Made by a program: the position numbers and the translations under genes | Assembly: GCF_009707125.1 (NCBI RefSeq) | Contig: NZ_WLVL01000039.1 | Location: 62,001-126,000 of the forward strand | DNA length: 64,000 bases | Direction: 5' to 3' | Source of the DNA: Arsenicicoccus cauae | GTDB taxonomy: Bacteria > Actinomycetota > Actinomycetes > Actinomycetales > Dermatophilaceae | Notes under the pieces: model-generated | The model's input: the letters and a program-made list of their open reading frames with translations, nothing else | The model's database searches: none | Told to the model about the DNA's origin: nothing | Shown: positions 52,255 through 62,045 of the stretch, piece after piece | How positions within the stretch are numbered: position 1 is the first letter of the stretch | Layout of the letters: each line of letters opens with the position of its first letter

Positions 52255-52800
52255 ATGACCGAACGTCCGTACACCGTCGTCGTCGGCGTCAGCGCCACCT
52301 CCGGCTCGCCGGCCGCCCTGGCCTGGGCCCGCGACCAGGCGGAGACCCACGGGGGCGAGCTGGTCGCCGTACGCGCCTGGAAGGTCCCCAGCCCGCAGGC
52401 CACACCCTCCGGCATCTCGCCCGGCCGCGTCTCGGTCGCCGAGGACGTCGAGCGTGAGGCGTTGCGCTCGCTCGAGGCCGACGTCGAGGCCACGCTCGGG
52501 CGGGACCACGGCGCTCGGCTGCAGCTGGTGCGGGGCGGCAAGCGCAAGGCTCTGCTCGAGGCCGCCCAGGATGCCGACCTGCTCGTGGTCGACGCCCCGC
52601 GCGGGCTGCCCGCCACGGGCACCGCGTTCGCGCAGCGCCTGGTCTATGCCGCGGCCTGCCCGGTCGTCGTGATGCCGCCGCGGGTCACCGGCGACCAACC
52701 GGGCATGCTCAGCCGCGCGGCCGGAGCGCTCGGTCGCGGCGCCCTGCGCGCGGCGGCGACCGCCGGCCGGCCGGGATACCGCACCCCTCCCCCGGGGTGA
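52255..52800 (+). CDS. Universal stress protein (UspA family)
   Basis: A 181-residue single UspA domain: YTVVVGVSATSGSPAALAWA near residue 6, VAVRAWKVPSPQATPSG near 38, then [20 protein letters not shown] near 100 and YAAACPVVVMPPR near 130. The ATP-binding G-2x-G-9x-G(S/T) motif is not kept: the loop reads DAPRGLPATGTAFAQRL, so ATP binding is doubtful. A basic Ala/Gly-rich tail of 40 residues follows. ATG at 52255, behind GTGAGGAGG. It accompanies the MFS transporter, perhaps as a regulator of it. Confidence 0.85.
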   Translation: MTERPYTVVVGVSATSGSPAALAWARDQAETHGGELVAVRAWKVPSPQATPSGISPGRVSVAEDVEREALRSLEADVEATLGRDHGARLQLVRGGKRKALLEAAQDADLLVVDAPRGLPATGTAFAQRLVYAAACPVVVMPPRVTGDQPGMLSRAAGALGRGALRAAATAGRPGYRTPPPG

Positions 52801-53132
52801 CATGGCCTGCTGCCTCTCGACGATCTCATGGCGGCCTGCGGTCTCGCCCCGGGCGTGGCTCAGCAGGCGGTCGACCTGGAGCTCGCGATCGCGCAGGTGT
52901 CCTGGGACCGTCCGTACGGCGACACGACGACGAGGCGCTCACCAAGTCGATGACCTGGGAGGCGCTGCGCGACCTGGCCGGCGTCGACGTGCTGCTGCTC
53001 CTGCAGGGACTGGGCTGCCCGGACCCGGGACGCCTGCCGCTCGACGTCATTCAGCCCACTGCTCGTGGCTGTCCGCGGAGGCGCGGGGATGTGCCGTGGC
53101 CAAGGTCGACGCGGTCGTCCTCCACATCGGCT
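52801..53132 (+). pseudogene. Unrecognised decayed coding sequence
   Basis: Two readable pieces in different frames suggest a dead gene: LPLDDLMAACGLAPGVAQQA, VDLELAIAQVSWDRPYGDT (about 52809-52925), then after a frameshift DDEALTKSMTWEALRDLAGV and DVLLLLQGLG (about 52925-53010). I do not recognise the family. The pieces are helical and their composition fits coding sequence. It abuts the MFS remnant. Confidence 0.45.
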
Positions 53133-53551
53133 GAGGGGTTGGCGTTCGTCGTCCGCGACCGCTACCTGCCGTGGCTGGTCGTCATCGGCGGCCTGTCCAA
53201 CCTCGGGCTGACCGGGTATGGCGCCCTCCTCGTCCTCTACCTGGTACGGAACCTGGGGCTCACCACCGACATGGTCGGCTAGTACTTCACGACCGGCGCG
53301 ATCGGCGGGGTCATCGGCTCCGTGATCGCCGTCCCCCTGGCCAGCCGCGTCGGCACCGGTCGCCTCCACACCGCCGTCCTGCTCGCATGCCGCTCGCGGG
53401 GGTGCTGGCCGGCTGGCTCGGCAGCACCCTCGGCGTGCGCCCCACGATCCTCGCGATGGCCGGCCTGCACATGGTGGCGTGCTGGCTGGTCGTCGCGAGC
53501 CCCCTCGTCCGGCTCGGTGAGCTGCCGGCCCGTGAGCGGACGACGGTCTGA
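53133..53551 (+). pseudogene. MFS transporter remnant
   Basis: Reads EGLAFVVRDRYLPWLVVIGG, LSNLGLTGYGALLVLYLVRN and LGLTTDMVG, meets an in-frame TAG at 53281, and resumes as YFTTGAIGGVIGSVIAVPLA and SRVGTGRLHTAVLLA. After a gap comes AGWLGSTLGVRPTILAMAGL and HMVACWLVVASPLVRLGELP to a stop at 53551. This is the second half of an MFS-type permease with a nonsense codon and an internal deletion of at least 40 residues; the first half is missing. Confidence 0.75.
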
Positions 53552-53564
53552 CATGCTGGCGCCC

Positions 53565-54032
53565 ATGAGCGCGTGGACCCCGCCCGAGCTGCCCGTGTCG
53601 GCGGGCGCCATCCTCCTCGACGAGCAGGGCCGCCTGCTGATCCTCAAGCCGACCTACAAGTCCGGGTGGACCATCCCCGGGGGCGTCATGGAGGCCGACG
53701 GGGAGTCCCCGTGGGACGCGTGCCGCCGCGAGGTGCGGGAGGAGACGGGGCTCGAGGTCGACGCGGGGCGCCTCGTCGTCGTCGACACCCGCCCCGGCAA
53801 GGACGGCGCCAAGCTCGGGCTGCGCCTGCTCTTTCACTGCGGCACGGTCACGACGCGTGCCGCGAGGCGCATCCGCCTGCAGGAGGAGGAGATCAGCGAG
53901 CACCGCTTCGCGCCGGTCGACGAGGCGCTGCAGCTGCTCCGCAAGCCGGTGCGTCGCCGCGTCGCCGTCGGCCTGGAGGCCGAGCACGCCACCTATCTCG
54001 AGAACGGCCGCCCCGCCCCCGGGATCCGCTGA
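53565..54032 (+). CDS. NUDIX hydrolase
   Basis: A 155-residue hydrolase of nucleoside-diphosphate-linked compounds. The Nudix box is complete: GGVMEADGESPWDACRREVR followed by EETGL, near residues 36-60. Before it comes SAGAILLDEQGRLLILKPTY and after it LRLLFHCGTVTT. The substrate cannot be predicted. ATG at 53565 lies seven bases after CATGCT, while an in-frame ATG at 53553 overlaps that box and is less likely. The HAD phosphatase gene follows after eight bases with AGGAGA, so the two are probably co-transcribed. Confidence 0.9.
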   Translation: MSAWTPPELPVSAGAILLDEQGRLLILKPTYKSGWTIPGGVMEADGESPWDACRREVREETGLEVDAGRLVVVDTRPGKDGAKLGLRLLFHCGTVTTRAARRIRLQEEEISEHRFAPVDEALQLLRKPVRRRVAVGLEAEHATYLENGRPAPGIR

Positions 54033-54040
54033 GGAGACAC

Positions 54041-54850
54041 ATGTTTCGCCTGATCGCCGTCGACATCGACGGGACCCTGCTGCGGTCCGACAAGACCGTC
54101 TCCCCCCGCACGCGTGACGCCCTCCGCACCGCTCGCGACCAGGGCGCGGTCCTCATGCTCGCCTCGGGGCGGCCCGAGCACGGCCTGCGCCACCTCGCCG
54201 AGACGCTCGGCCTGGGCCTGGAACGGCTGGTGCTGGCCTCGTGCAACGGTGCGGCCGTGGTGGACGCCGAGACGGAGGAGATCATCTGCCACCGCACGCT
54301 CGACCCGGCCCTCGTCGTGCGGGTGCTCGACCTGGTCGAGGAGCTGGGCCTCGCGGCGATGACGCCGCTCGGCCACGTGGTGCAAGCGACCCGCGAGGAC
54401 GGCTACAACGTCTCCGCCGAGGCACCCGCCAACGGCATGGAGCTGGCCATCACGCCGCGCTTCGAGGACCTGGGCGAGCCCCTCCACAAGGTCCTGGTCT
54501 GCGCCGAGCCCGCCCTGCTCGCCCGGCACGTCGAGACCTTCCGGCGCGAGCTGCACGGCCAGGCCGAGCTGGCGCTGTCCGCCCCCTTCTACCTCGAGAT
54601 CACGCCACCCGGCGTCGACAAGGGGTCGGGGCTGCTCGACTACTGCGCGGCCCGCGACCTCGACCCCGCCGAGGCGGCTGCCTTCGGGGACAACGAGAAC
54701 GACCTGCCGATGCTCCGCGCCGCCGGGACCGGCGTCGCGATGGGCAACGCGCTCGACCACGTCAAGGACGGCGCCGACCGGGTCACGGCCTCCAACGACG
54801 ACGACGGCATCGCGGTCGTCCTCGAGGAGCATTTCGCGTCAACGAGCTGA
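54041..54850 (+). CDS. Cof-type HAD phosphatase
   Basis: A 269-residue HAD-family phosphatase with a C2B (Cof) cap, acting on small sugar or nucleotide phosphates. Motif I is FRLIAVDIDGTLLRSDKTVS at the start (nucleophile Asp and acid/base Asp), motif II LASGRPEHGLRHLAE near 40, the motif III Lys in GVDKGSGLLDYC near 190, and motif IV AAFGDNENDLPMLRAAG near 210. All four are intact. ATG at 54041 follows GAGGAGA. It lies at the edge of a decayed stretch: seven bases beyond its stop the beta-glucosidase remnant begins. Confidence 0.92.
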   Translation: MFRLIAVDIDGTLLRSDKTVSPRTRDALRTARDQGAVLMLASGRPEHGLRHLAETLGLGLERLVLASCNGAAVVDAETEEIICHRTLDPALVVRVLDLVEELGLAAMTPLGHVVQATREDGYNVSAEAPANGMELAITPRFEDLGEPLHKVLVCAEPALLARHVETFRRELHGQAELALSAPFYLEITPPGVDKGSGLLDYCAARDLDPAEAAAFGDNENDLPMLRAAGTGVAMGNALDHVKDGADRVTASNDDDGIAVVLEEHFASTS

Positions 54851-55456
<606 letters not shown>

Positions 55457-55615
55457 CGGTATGCCGGGGGGGCGCGCGGGCATGGCTCGTGGCGCCCTCG
55501 CGGCGTCCCAAAACAGCCTCTGACCTGCAGAAATATGTAAATGACCCCTTCCCTTGGAGACAGGCCCTGCGGTAGTCTGGAGGTATCCCGGGACGAGGTC
55601 GAGGAGGTGGTCCCG

Positions 55616-57436
55616 ATGGTGTCGAGGTCCCTGTCCGAGGTCGTCGCGGAGCACCTCCGCGAGGCGCTCGAGCCCATCCTGGCGCTTGCCACCGACACAC
55701 CCTGCGCCGGTGGCGCGGGTCACGAGGGGGACGCCGGCAGCTCGGACCTGGAGCGGGCGCGGCGCTCGCTCGCCGTGGTCGTGGCCGTCCATCGCGCGAC
55801 CGCCTGCCTGGAGGCCCTCGCGGTGACGGCCCACGCCGACCTGGTCGACGCCGTCGTCGACGACCTGCGTCGGTCCGAGGCCGAGCACGGACGACACCCG
55901 GGGCCCGAGTCGCTGCGCGCCGACGCCCGCGGGCTGACCACCGACGAGATCGTCGCCGCCACCGGGCTCGGCGTGGGCGCCGTCCAGCGGCGGGCGCGCC
56001 TCGCGTCGGGAGCGGCAGCGGTGCGCGATCCGCTGGTGGAGGCGATGGCCGGGGGCACCTGCACGCTCGAGCGCGCCACGACGCTGCGCGACGACACCGA
56101 TCGCCTGCCCGACGAGGTCGCCGCAGAGGTCGTCGTGCGGGTGCTGCGCCCCAAGCGCGGGTACGCCCCCGACGACCGGTCGCCGGACGCCGTCGTCGGT
56201 CAGCGCCTCTTCCGCCAGCGCATCCGCGCGGAGGTGGTCAAGGAGGAGGCCCGTCTGGGGCTCGACGACCAGGCTCGCGCCGACCACCTGGCCCGACGCG
56301 ACGTGCACGCCACCACCACGAGCCATGGCACGGGCGAGCTGTGCGCCACCGGCACGGCCGAGCAGGCCGCGGCAGCGCGGGACCGGATCGATGCGATGGC
56401 GCGAGCGGCCAAGAGCCGCGGCGAGTCCCGGACGCTCGCCCAGCTCCGGTCGGACATCGCCTTCGCCCTGCTCCTCCACGGCACGGTCAACCACGGCACG
56501 GGCGACGGGACGGTCGACGGCGGCGAGGAGCTCCGCCCGGCGGGGTCGTTCGTTCGGCCCGAGCCCCTCGGCACGCCAGCGCCATTCACGCACGCTCGCC
56601 GCCGCCGGCTGATCGGCCTTGACGGCCTGCTGCTCGACCCGAGGACCGGCGAGGTGCTGGGACCCTTCGGGCCGGGGGTGCGTGGCCGAGGAGCGCGCAG
56701 GGCGGAGCGACAGGCGGCCGAGAGCGCCAAGCACGCCGCCTCGCCATTCGCTGACCTGCCGTTGCACGAGCCCCTCCGCACCGACCCACCACCGACGCTG
56801 CCGCAGCATCCAGACCCCTGGCTGGTCGCGACCGCGACACTCCTCGCCTCCCTGCCGACTCCCGCCGCCCGCATCGACGTCCGGGTCAACCTGACCACCC
56901 TGCTCGGGCTGCGCGACGACCCGGCCGAGCTCGTCGGTCACGGTTGGCTCAGCGCGGACCTCGCCCGCGAGATCGCGCTGCGCACCGACAGCGTGTGGCA
57001 CCGCATCGTCCACGACCCCGTCACCGGCACGCTGCTCGAGCGGACCACCCACACCTACGGGCCCACCGAGAGCATGCGGGCCGACGTGCAGGCCCGTGAC
57101 CTCACCTGCCGCGTCCCCGGGTGCGACAGACGGTCCGAGCTGTGCGACCTCGACCACAGCACGCCGTGGCCCGCCGGGCCCACCAGCCCGGACAACCTCG
57201 TGGCCCTATGCCGCCACCACCACCAGCTCAAGACATCGGAGCGCTGGCAGCACGAGCTCCGCCCGGACGGCTCCCTGCGCATCAAGACCTACCTCGGGCA
57301 GCTGCTCTCGAGCCGCCCGCACGAGCACGAGGACCCCGACACGTGCGCTGCCGAGAGGGCCCGGCGCCTGGCCCGGGACCGAGCGCTCGTCCAGGCCGGG
57401 TTCCTCGTCCAGCCCCCCGTCGGACGCGTGGCATGA
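55616..57436 (+). CDS. HNH endonuclease-like protein with DUF222 (13E12 repeat family)
   Basis: A 606-residue member of the DUF222-HNH family, abundant in actinobacteria and often linked to mobile or repeated loci. DUF222 covers roughly residues 60-400 (GLTTDEIVAATGLGVGAVQR, RRSLAVVVAVHRATACLEAL). The HNH part near 500-550 reads RDLTCRVPGCDRRSELCDLD, HSTPWPAGPTSPDNLVALCR and HHHQLKTSERW, with both Cys pairs and the His-Asn-His residues kept. ATG at 55616 follows GAGGAGG; a TAGTCT box lies at about 55573. It stands between two dead beta-glucoside genes, and may have arrived during that loss. Confidence 0.88.
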   Translation: MVSRSLSEVVAEHLREALEPILALATDTPCAGGAGHEGDAGSSDLERARRSLAVVVAVHRATACLEALAVTAHADLVDAVVDDLRRSEAEHGRHPGPESLRADARGLTTDEIVAATGLGVGAVQRRARLASGAAAVRDPLVEAMAGGTCTLERATTLRDDTDRLPDEVAAEVVVRVLRPKRGYAPDDRSPDAVVGQRLFRQRIRAEVVKEEARLGLDDQARADHLARRDVHATTTSHGTGELCATGTAEQAAAARDRIDAMARAAKSRGESRTLAQLRSDIAFALLLHGTVNHGTGDGTVDGGEELRPAGSFVRPEPLGTPAPFTHARRRRLIGLDGLLLDPRTGEVLGPFGPGVRGRGARRAERQAAESAKHAASPFADLPLHEPLRTDPPPTLPQHPDPWLVATATLLASLPTPAARIDVRVNLTTLLGLRDDPAELVGHGWLSADLAREIALRTDSVWHRIVHDPVTGTLLERTTHTYGPTESMRADVQARDLTCRVPGCDRRSELCDLDHSTPWPAGPTSPDNLVALCRHHHQLKTSERWQHELRPDGSLRIKTYLGQLLSSRPHEHEDPDTCAAERARRLARDRALVQAGFLVQPPVGRVA

Positions 57437-57475
57437 GGTCGGCCCGGACGGGAGGTGCCCCGTGCAGACGGCGTG

Positions 57476-58231
57476 GGGACGGCACCGAGGTCGTGCTCAC
57501 CGGACGTGGCCTCGGCTTCCAGCGGCGCGCCGGCGAGGAGGTCGACCCGCTCAAGGTCGTCCGCGTCTTCGAGCCGACCGACGGTCGAGACCCCGACACG
57601 CTGGGCGGGCTGGTCGCCGCCATACCGCCGGAGCACATCGCCCTGGCCGAGGAGGCCCTGGACCTCGTCGGGGTGCCGGTCACCGCGACGACCCTCGTCG
57701 CGGTCGCCGACCACCTCAGCTTTGCCATCAAGCGGGTGCACCAGGGCATCGAGCTCGAGATGCCCCTGCGCGCCGAGGTGGAGCACCTCTATCCCCGCGA
57801 GCTCGAGCGCGCCCGCCGCGTGCTCGAGCACGTCAACGGCCGGCTCCCGGAGCCGCTCCCGCAGGACGAGGCCGTCGCCATCGCGATGCACCTGGTCAAC
57901 GCCGCGATGATGGGCGGCGACCTGTCGGAGACCTATGCGATGACGGGGATCATCAAGCAGCTCTTCGAGGTGATCGAGAGCTCGCTTCATCACGCACCTG
58001 CGCTACTTCCTCGTGCGGGTCAAGGGCGACCGGCAGCTGACCGGCGAGGCCGGCCCGCTGCGCGAGGCCATCCGGTCGTCCTACCCCGGGGCCTACGCGT
58101 GCGCGCAGCGGTGCCGGACCGTCCTGGAGCTGCGCCTCGGCCGGTCCGTCACGCAGGACGAGGTCGTCTACCTCACCCTCCACGTCGCACGACTGACCAC
58201 CGAGGGTGCTGATCGCTCCGGCACGTCCTGA
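57476..58231 (+). pseudogene. BglG/LicT-type antiterminator, truncated and frameshifted
   Basis: Opens inside the RNA-binding CAT domain (EVVLTGRGLGFQRRAGEEVD, PLKVVRVFEPTDGRD), continues through PRD1 (HLSFAIKRVHQGIELEMPLR, AVAIAMHLVNAAM) to EVIESS near 57985, then shifts frame and goes on as RFITHLRYFLVRVKGDRQLT and QDEVVYLTLHVARLTTE (PRD2) to 58231. The first 25-30 residues are missing. Such proteins switch on beta-glucoside PTS operons. Phospho-acceptor His residues of the PRDs remain visible, but the product cannot be whole. Confidence 0.85.
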
Positions 58232-58241
58232 GGTCGGCCGA

Positions 58242-58439
58242 TCAGCTGCCGGCTTTGCGGCGGAACATCTGCTGAGAGGCCTCACGACCGTGCCCCTGCC
58301 CGGAGACCTTGGACCGGTCGTTGTCGTCGGCCGAGACGTCCCGTCCCGCGTGAGACCTCTTGGCGTCGAGGGCCGCTCGCATCCTTTGCTTGACCTCGTC
58401 CGGGACGGGGGCGTGGTGCGGCTTGTCCTTGGCAGACAT
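58242..58439 (-). CDS. DUF5302 family protein
   Basis: A 65-residue hydrophilic protein of the actinobacterial DUF5302 family: MSAKDKPHHAPVPDEVKQRM followed by RAALDAKRSHAG, then a Gly/Asp/Lys-rich end with MFRRKAGS. Function unknown; the ending RRKAG(S) is the best conserved part of the family. ATG at 58439 with GAGAGGAGA upstream. Probably intrinsically disordered. Confidence 0.8.
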   Translation of the reverse strand: MSAKDKPHHAPVPDEVKQRMRAALDAKRSHAGRDVSADDNDRSKVSGQGHGREASQQMFRRKAGS

Positions 58440-58520
58440 CGTCGTCTCCTCTCGCTGGGCGTCCGCCCACTCTCCCACCCCGGACCCCCGCCCTCAACGC
58501 CTTTTGGCGGGGCCGTGACG

Positions 58521-58812
58521 TCAGGGAGTCACGTCGTCGGGGTCCAACCGGGTCGCTCCCCCGGCGCGCGAGTCGCCACGGTCCTTGCCCTGGCGCCACC
58601 CCCGGCGCAGGGCGACGACCACCCCGGCGAAGGGCACGGCCAAGAAGACGCCGACCAGACCGAGGGCCACGCCACCGGCCGTGGAACACCGTGATCAGCA
58701 GGACGGTGAGGGCGGACGACAGGAGGCCGGCGCCGGCGGCCGCGACCGACCCCAGCCGGGTGAAGATCTCCCCCACCCGGTCCCTCGCCGCCTCCACGCC
58801 CTGGTCCAGCAG
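58521..58812 (-). pseudogene. AI-2E family transporter remnant
   Basis: Two pieces in different frames: DQGVEAARDRVGEIFTRLGS and VAAAGAGLLSSALTVLLITV (about 58812-58680), which is the middle of an AI-2E (PF01594) permease, then VALGLVGVFLAVPFAGVVVA and LRRGWRQGKDRGD to a stop at 58521, its C-terminal end. The intervening 120 or so residues are gone with a frameshift at about 58680. AI-2E members export small molecules; this copy is dead. Confidence 0.75.
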
Positions 58813-58915
58813 GTCGCCGCAAGGAAGGCGGCGACCGCGACGATCTCCACCTGGCGCAGGAGCCACCCCGGCAGGCTCGCCCATCGCGGGCGGCCGCGTC
58901 TCTACCGCCCAGCGG

Positions 58916-60541
58916 TCACGACCGAGAGGCCATCCCGGCCACCCAGGTCCGGTAGCCGCCGTCCAGGTTGCGGACGGACCGGCCGGACGCCTGCAGGATC
59001 CTGGTCGCCAGGTGTGCCCGGACACCCACCGCGCAGTGGACGACGAGGTCTCCCTCGGGCACCTCGTCGAGGCGGTCCCTGACCTCGTCGACCGGGACGT
59101 TGACGGCCCCCGGTATGGCGCCCGCCGCGAACTCCTCCGGCGTGCGCACGTCCACCACGGTCACCCCGTCCCGCTGGGCGTCCTCGACCTCGTGCCACTG
59201 GATGCTGTCGGTCAGGCCGCTCGCGAGGTTCTCGTCGACGAAGCCCAGCATGTTGACGGGGTCCTTCGCGGACCCGAACTGCGGGGCGTAGGCCAGCTCG
59301 AGCTCGGCCAGGTCGCTCGCGGTCAGGCCGCCGCGCATGGCCGTCGCGATGACGTCGATGCGCTTGTCGGCGCCGTCCCGGCCCACGGCCTGGGCCCCGA
59401 GGATCGCGTCGGTGCCGGGGTCCACGAGCAGCTTGAGCGCAAGCCCCTGCGCCCCGGGGTAGTAACCGGCGTGCGAGAGGGGGTGGGTGTGGATGACCCG
59501 GTGGGCGCGGCCGGCGGCGACCAGGCGCTTCTCGTTCCACCCCACGGTCGCCACCTGCAGCCCGAGGACCCCGACGATGGCGGTGCCGAGGACCGGCCGG
59601 TCGCGGACGTCGCGACCCGCGATCAGGTCGGCCACGCGCCGGCCCTGCAGGTTGGCGGTGTTGGCGAGGGGCACCAGCACCGGGGAGCCGTCAAGGGCGT
59701 CGGCCTTCTCCACCGCGTCGCCGACGGCGTAGATCGCGGGGTCGCTCGTACGCAGGTGGTCGTCGACGACGATCCCGCCGCGCGCGCCGATCTCGAGGCC
59801 GGCAGCCTGCGCGAGGCCCGTGTCGGGACGGACCCCGATCGCCGCGACCACGAGGTCGGCGGGGACCCGCTCCCCCGTGGACAGCTCGACGTCCCGCTCG
59901 CCGATGGCGGTGACCGAGGCCGACAGGCGCAGGTCGATCCCGGCCTCGCGCAGGGCGGCGTGGACCGGGGCACCCATCTCCGGGTCGAGGGGCGCCATGA
60001 CCTGCGGGGTCGCCTCGACCATGGTCACGGCGAGGCCGCGGTGCAGGAGGTTCTCGGCGGTCTCGACGCCGATGAACCCCCCGCCCACGACGACGGCGGT
60101 GCGGGCCCCTGCCACGGCGGCCACCATCGCGTCGGTGTCCTCCACGCTGCGCAGCGCGAGGGCGCGCTCGATGCCGGGGATCGCAGGCCGGACGGGTCGG
60201 GCGCCGGGGGCGAGCACGAGGGCGTCATACGGCAGCTCGCTCTCCGATCCGCCCATGAGCGAGCGCACGACGACGACCCGGCGGTCACGGTCGATCCGCA
60301 CCGCCTCGGTCTGCACCCGCACGTCCAGCTCGAAGCGCGCCCGCAGCGCCTCGGGCGTCTGCAGGAGCAGCGCCGAGCGCTCGGGGATGACCCCGCCGAC
60401 GTGATAGGGGAGCCCACAGTTGGCGAAGGACACGTGCCCGCTGCGCTCGACGACGGTGATGGTGGCCGACTCGTCCAGGCGGCGCAGTCTCGCGGCCGCC
60501 GACATCCCGCCGGCCACGCCTCCGATGATCACGATGTTCAT
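58916..60541 (-). CDS. CoA-disulfide reductase/rhodanese fusion (NADH-dependent persulfide reductase type)
   Basis: A 541-residue flavoprotein. Residues 1-440 form a pyridine-nucleotide disulfide oxidoreductase: FAD motif GGVAGGMSAAARLRRL near 7, the single redox Cys42 in SFANCGLPYHVGG, the NAD site VVVGGGFIGVETAENL near 150, and IYAVGDAVEKADALDGSPV near 268. Residues 455-541 are a rhodanese domain with VVDVRTPEEFAAGAIPGAVN and the active Cys503 in VHCAVGVRAH. This layout is that of CoADR-Rhd enzymes, which reduce CoA disulfide and persulfides or polysulfide. ATG at 60541. It is divergent from the CstR-like gene unit, sharing an operator at 60551-60566. Confidence 0.92.
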   Translation of the reverse strand: MNIVIIGGVAGGMSAAARLRRLDESATITVVERSGHVSFANCGLPYHVGGVIPERSALLLQTPEALRARFELDVRVQTEAVRIDRDRRVVVVRSLMGGSESELPYDALVLAPGARPVRPAIPGIERALALRSVEDTDAMVAAVAGARTAVVVGGGFIGVETAENLLHRGLAVTMVEATPQVMAPLDPEMGAPVHAALREAGIDLRLSASVTAIGERDVELSTGERVPADLVVAAIGVRPDTGLAQAAGLEIGARGGIVVDDHLRTSDPAIYAVGDAVEKADALDGSPVLVPLANTANLQGRRVADLIAGRDVRDRPVLGTAIVGVLGLQVATVGWNEKRLVAAGRAHRVIHTHPLSHAGYYPGAQGLALKLLVDPGTDAILGAQAVGRDGADKRIDVIATAMRGGLTASDLAELELAYAPQFGSAKDPVNMLGFVDENLASGLTDSIQWHEVEDAQRDGVTVVDVRTPEEFAAGAIPGAVNVPVDEVRDRLDEVPEGDLVVHCAVGVRAHLATRILQASGRSVRNLDGGYRTWVAGMASRS

Positions 60542-60550
60542 GAGTCCAGC

Positions 60551-60566
60551 ATACCCCAGGGGGTAT
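60551..60566. promoter_or_regulatory. CsoR/CstR-type operator
   Basis: ATACCCCAGGGGGTAT is a near-perfect palindrome with the TACCCC/GGGGTA core typical of CsoR-family operators. It is centred in the 73-base gap between the divergent CoADR-rhodanese gene and the Cys-rich miniprotein/CstR-like pair, so it can control both. Confidence 0.88.
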
Positions 60567-60614
60567 ATGCTGTGTATTGAAGCACGTCACACCCCACCCC
60601 TGAAGGAGACCGAC

Positions 60615-60782
60615 ATGTGTCGCCCCGTCACCTGCACGACCTGCGGCAAGACCACCTGGGCCGGCTGCGGCCAGCACGTCGACCAGGTGCGCCGCTCCGT
60701 CCCCGCGGGCCAGTGGTGCCCCGGCCACCCGGACCAGCCGGCCCAGCGGGGCGGCCTCCTCGGTCGCCTCCTGGGGCGCTGA
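60615..60782 (+). CDS. Cys-rich miniprotein
   Basis: A 55-residue protein with five cysteines: MCRPVTCTTCGKTTWAGCGQ, then HVDQVRRSVPAGQWCPGH and a short Gly/Leu/Arg end. The CxxC (residues 7-10) with further Cys18, His21 and Cys35 suggests a small zinc- or sulfur-binding knot. Similar small proteins occur in actinobacteria beside CsoR-type regulators. ATG at 60615 follows TGAAGGAGA. It precedes the CstR-like gene by three bases and is surely co-transcribed. It might carry persulfide sulfur or metal; this is inference. Confidence 0.8.
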   Translation: MCRPVTCTTCGKTTWAGCGQHVDQVRRSVPAGQWCPGHPDQPAQRGGLLGRLLGR

Positions 60783-61049
<267 letters not shown>

Positions 61050-61079
61050 GCGGGCGGCCGGGCGGGTAGGAAGGAGGTC

Positions 61080-61952
61080 ATGTCCCCTCACCTGCCCGAG
61101 TCGCTCGTCTCCGGCCTGGAGGTATGCCGCGCCACTGCCCTCAGCGGTGGCGACATCGCCCTGGCGTACCGCCTCGACACCCCCGACGGCCCCTTCTTCC
61201 TCAAGACCAAGGAGCGTCCGACGCCGGACCTCTTCGAGCGGGAGGCCGCCGGGCTGGCGATCCTGCGCGAGCACGCCCCCGAGCAGATCGGGGTCCCCGA
61301 GGTGGTCCGCGCCGACGCCAGCGGCCTGGTCCTGGAGTGGATCGAGGAGGGGCGGCCGGGGCGGCATACGGAGGAGTCCCTCGGCCGGGGGCTGGCCGGG
61401 TTGCACCGGGCGACCCACCCGACGTTCGGGGCCATCGACGGTGCGCTGGCCGGCTACCTGGGCTCGGCGCAGGTGGACCTGACTCCGACCGACTCGTGGC
61501 GCGACTTCTACGTTGAGCGACGGCTGCGTCCCCTCACCGAGCGCGCGGTGAGGGAGGGCCGCGTCGACCCCGTGGCGCTGCGGCTGGTCGACCAGCTCGC
61601 CGGCAGGGCCGAGGAGCTGTGCGGTCCACCCGAGCCGCCGGCGCTGCTGCACGGCGACCTGTGGGGCGGAAACCGCTTGGTGGACCAGGGCGGTCGCAGC
61701 TGGCTGATCGACCCGGCCGCGTACTGGGGCCACCGTGAGGTCGACCTGGCGATGATGCAGCTGTTCGGCGGGTTCGGGGAGGAGTGCTACCGCGCCTACG
61801 ACGAGACCTACCCCCTTGCCGACGGGTGGCGCGAGCGCGTGCCGTGGTACCAGCTGCCCCCGCTGCTGGTGCACGCCATCCTCTTCGGCGGTGGCTACGG
61901 CGCGAGCGCGCTGCGCGTCCTGCGTTCCTACGCCGAGGGTGCAGATTCCTAG
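61080..61952 (+). CDS. Fructosamine kinase family protein
   Basis: A 290-residue kinase of the fructosamine-3-kinase/aminoglycoside-phosphotransferase fold, removing sugar adducts from proteins or amino acids. The Lys/Glu ATP pair lies in GPFFLKTKERPTPDLFEREA near residue 38, the catalytic loop LHGDLWGGNRLVDQ near 193 and the metal Asp in SWLIDPAAYWGHREVDLAMM near 210; FGGFGEECYRAYDETYPL follows. All are typical. ATG at 61080 follows GGAAGGAGG. It lies 30 bases behind the CstR-like gene and may be read through from it. Confidence 0.92.
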   Translation: MSPHLPESLVSGLEVCRATALSGGDIALAYRLDTPDGPFFLKTKERPTPDLFEREAAGLAILREHAPEQIGVPEVVRADASGLVLEWIEEGRPGRHTEESLGRGLAGLHRATHPTFGAIDGALAGYLGSAQVDLTPTDSWRDFYVERRLRPLTERAVREGRVDPVALRLVDQLAGRAEELCGPPEPPALLHGDLWGGNRLVDQGGRSWLIDPAAYWGHREVDLAMMQLFGGFGEECYRAYDETYPLADGWRERVPWYQLPPLLVHAILFGGGYGASALRVLRSYAEGADS

Positions 61953-62045
61953 GCAACTCATACCTGCGCGACAGATTCCCGACAGCCCACGACGCCAGGC
62001 TCGGTCGCGACCAGCTCAGTGACAGGGAGTCGACAGGGAGTTCCG

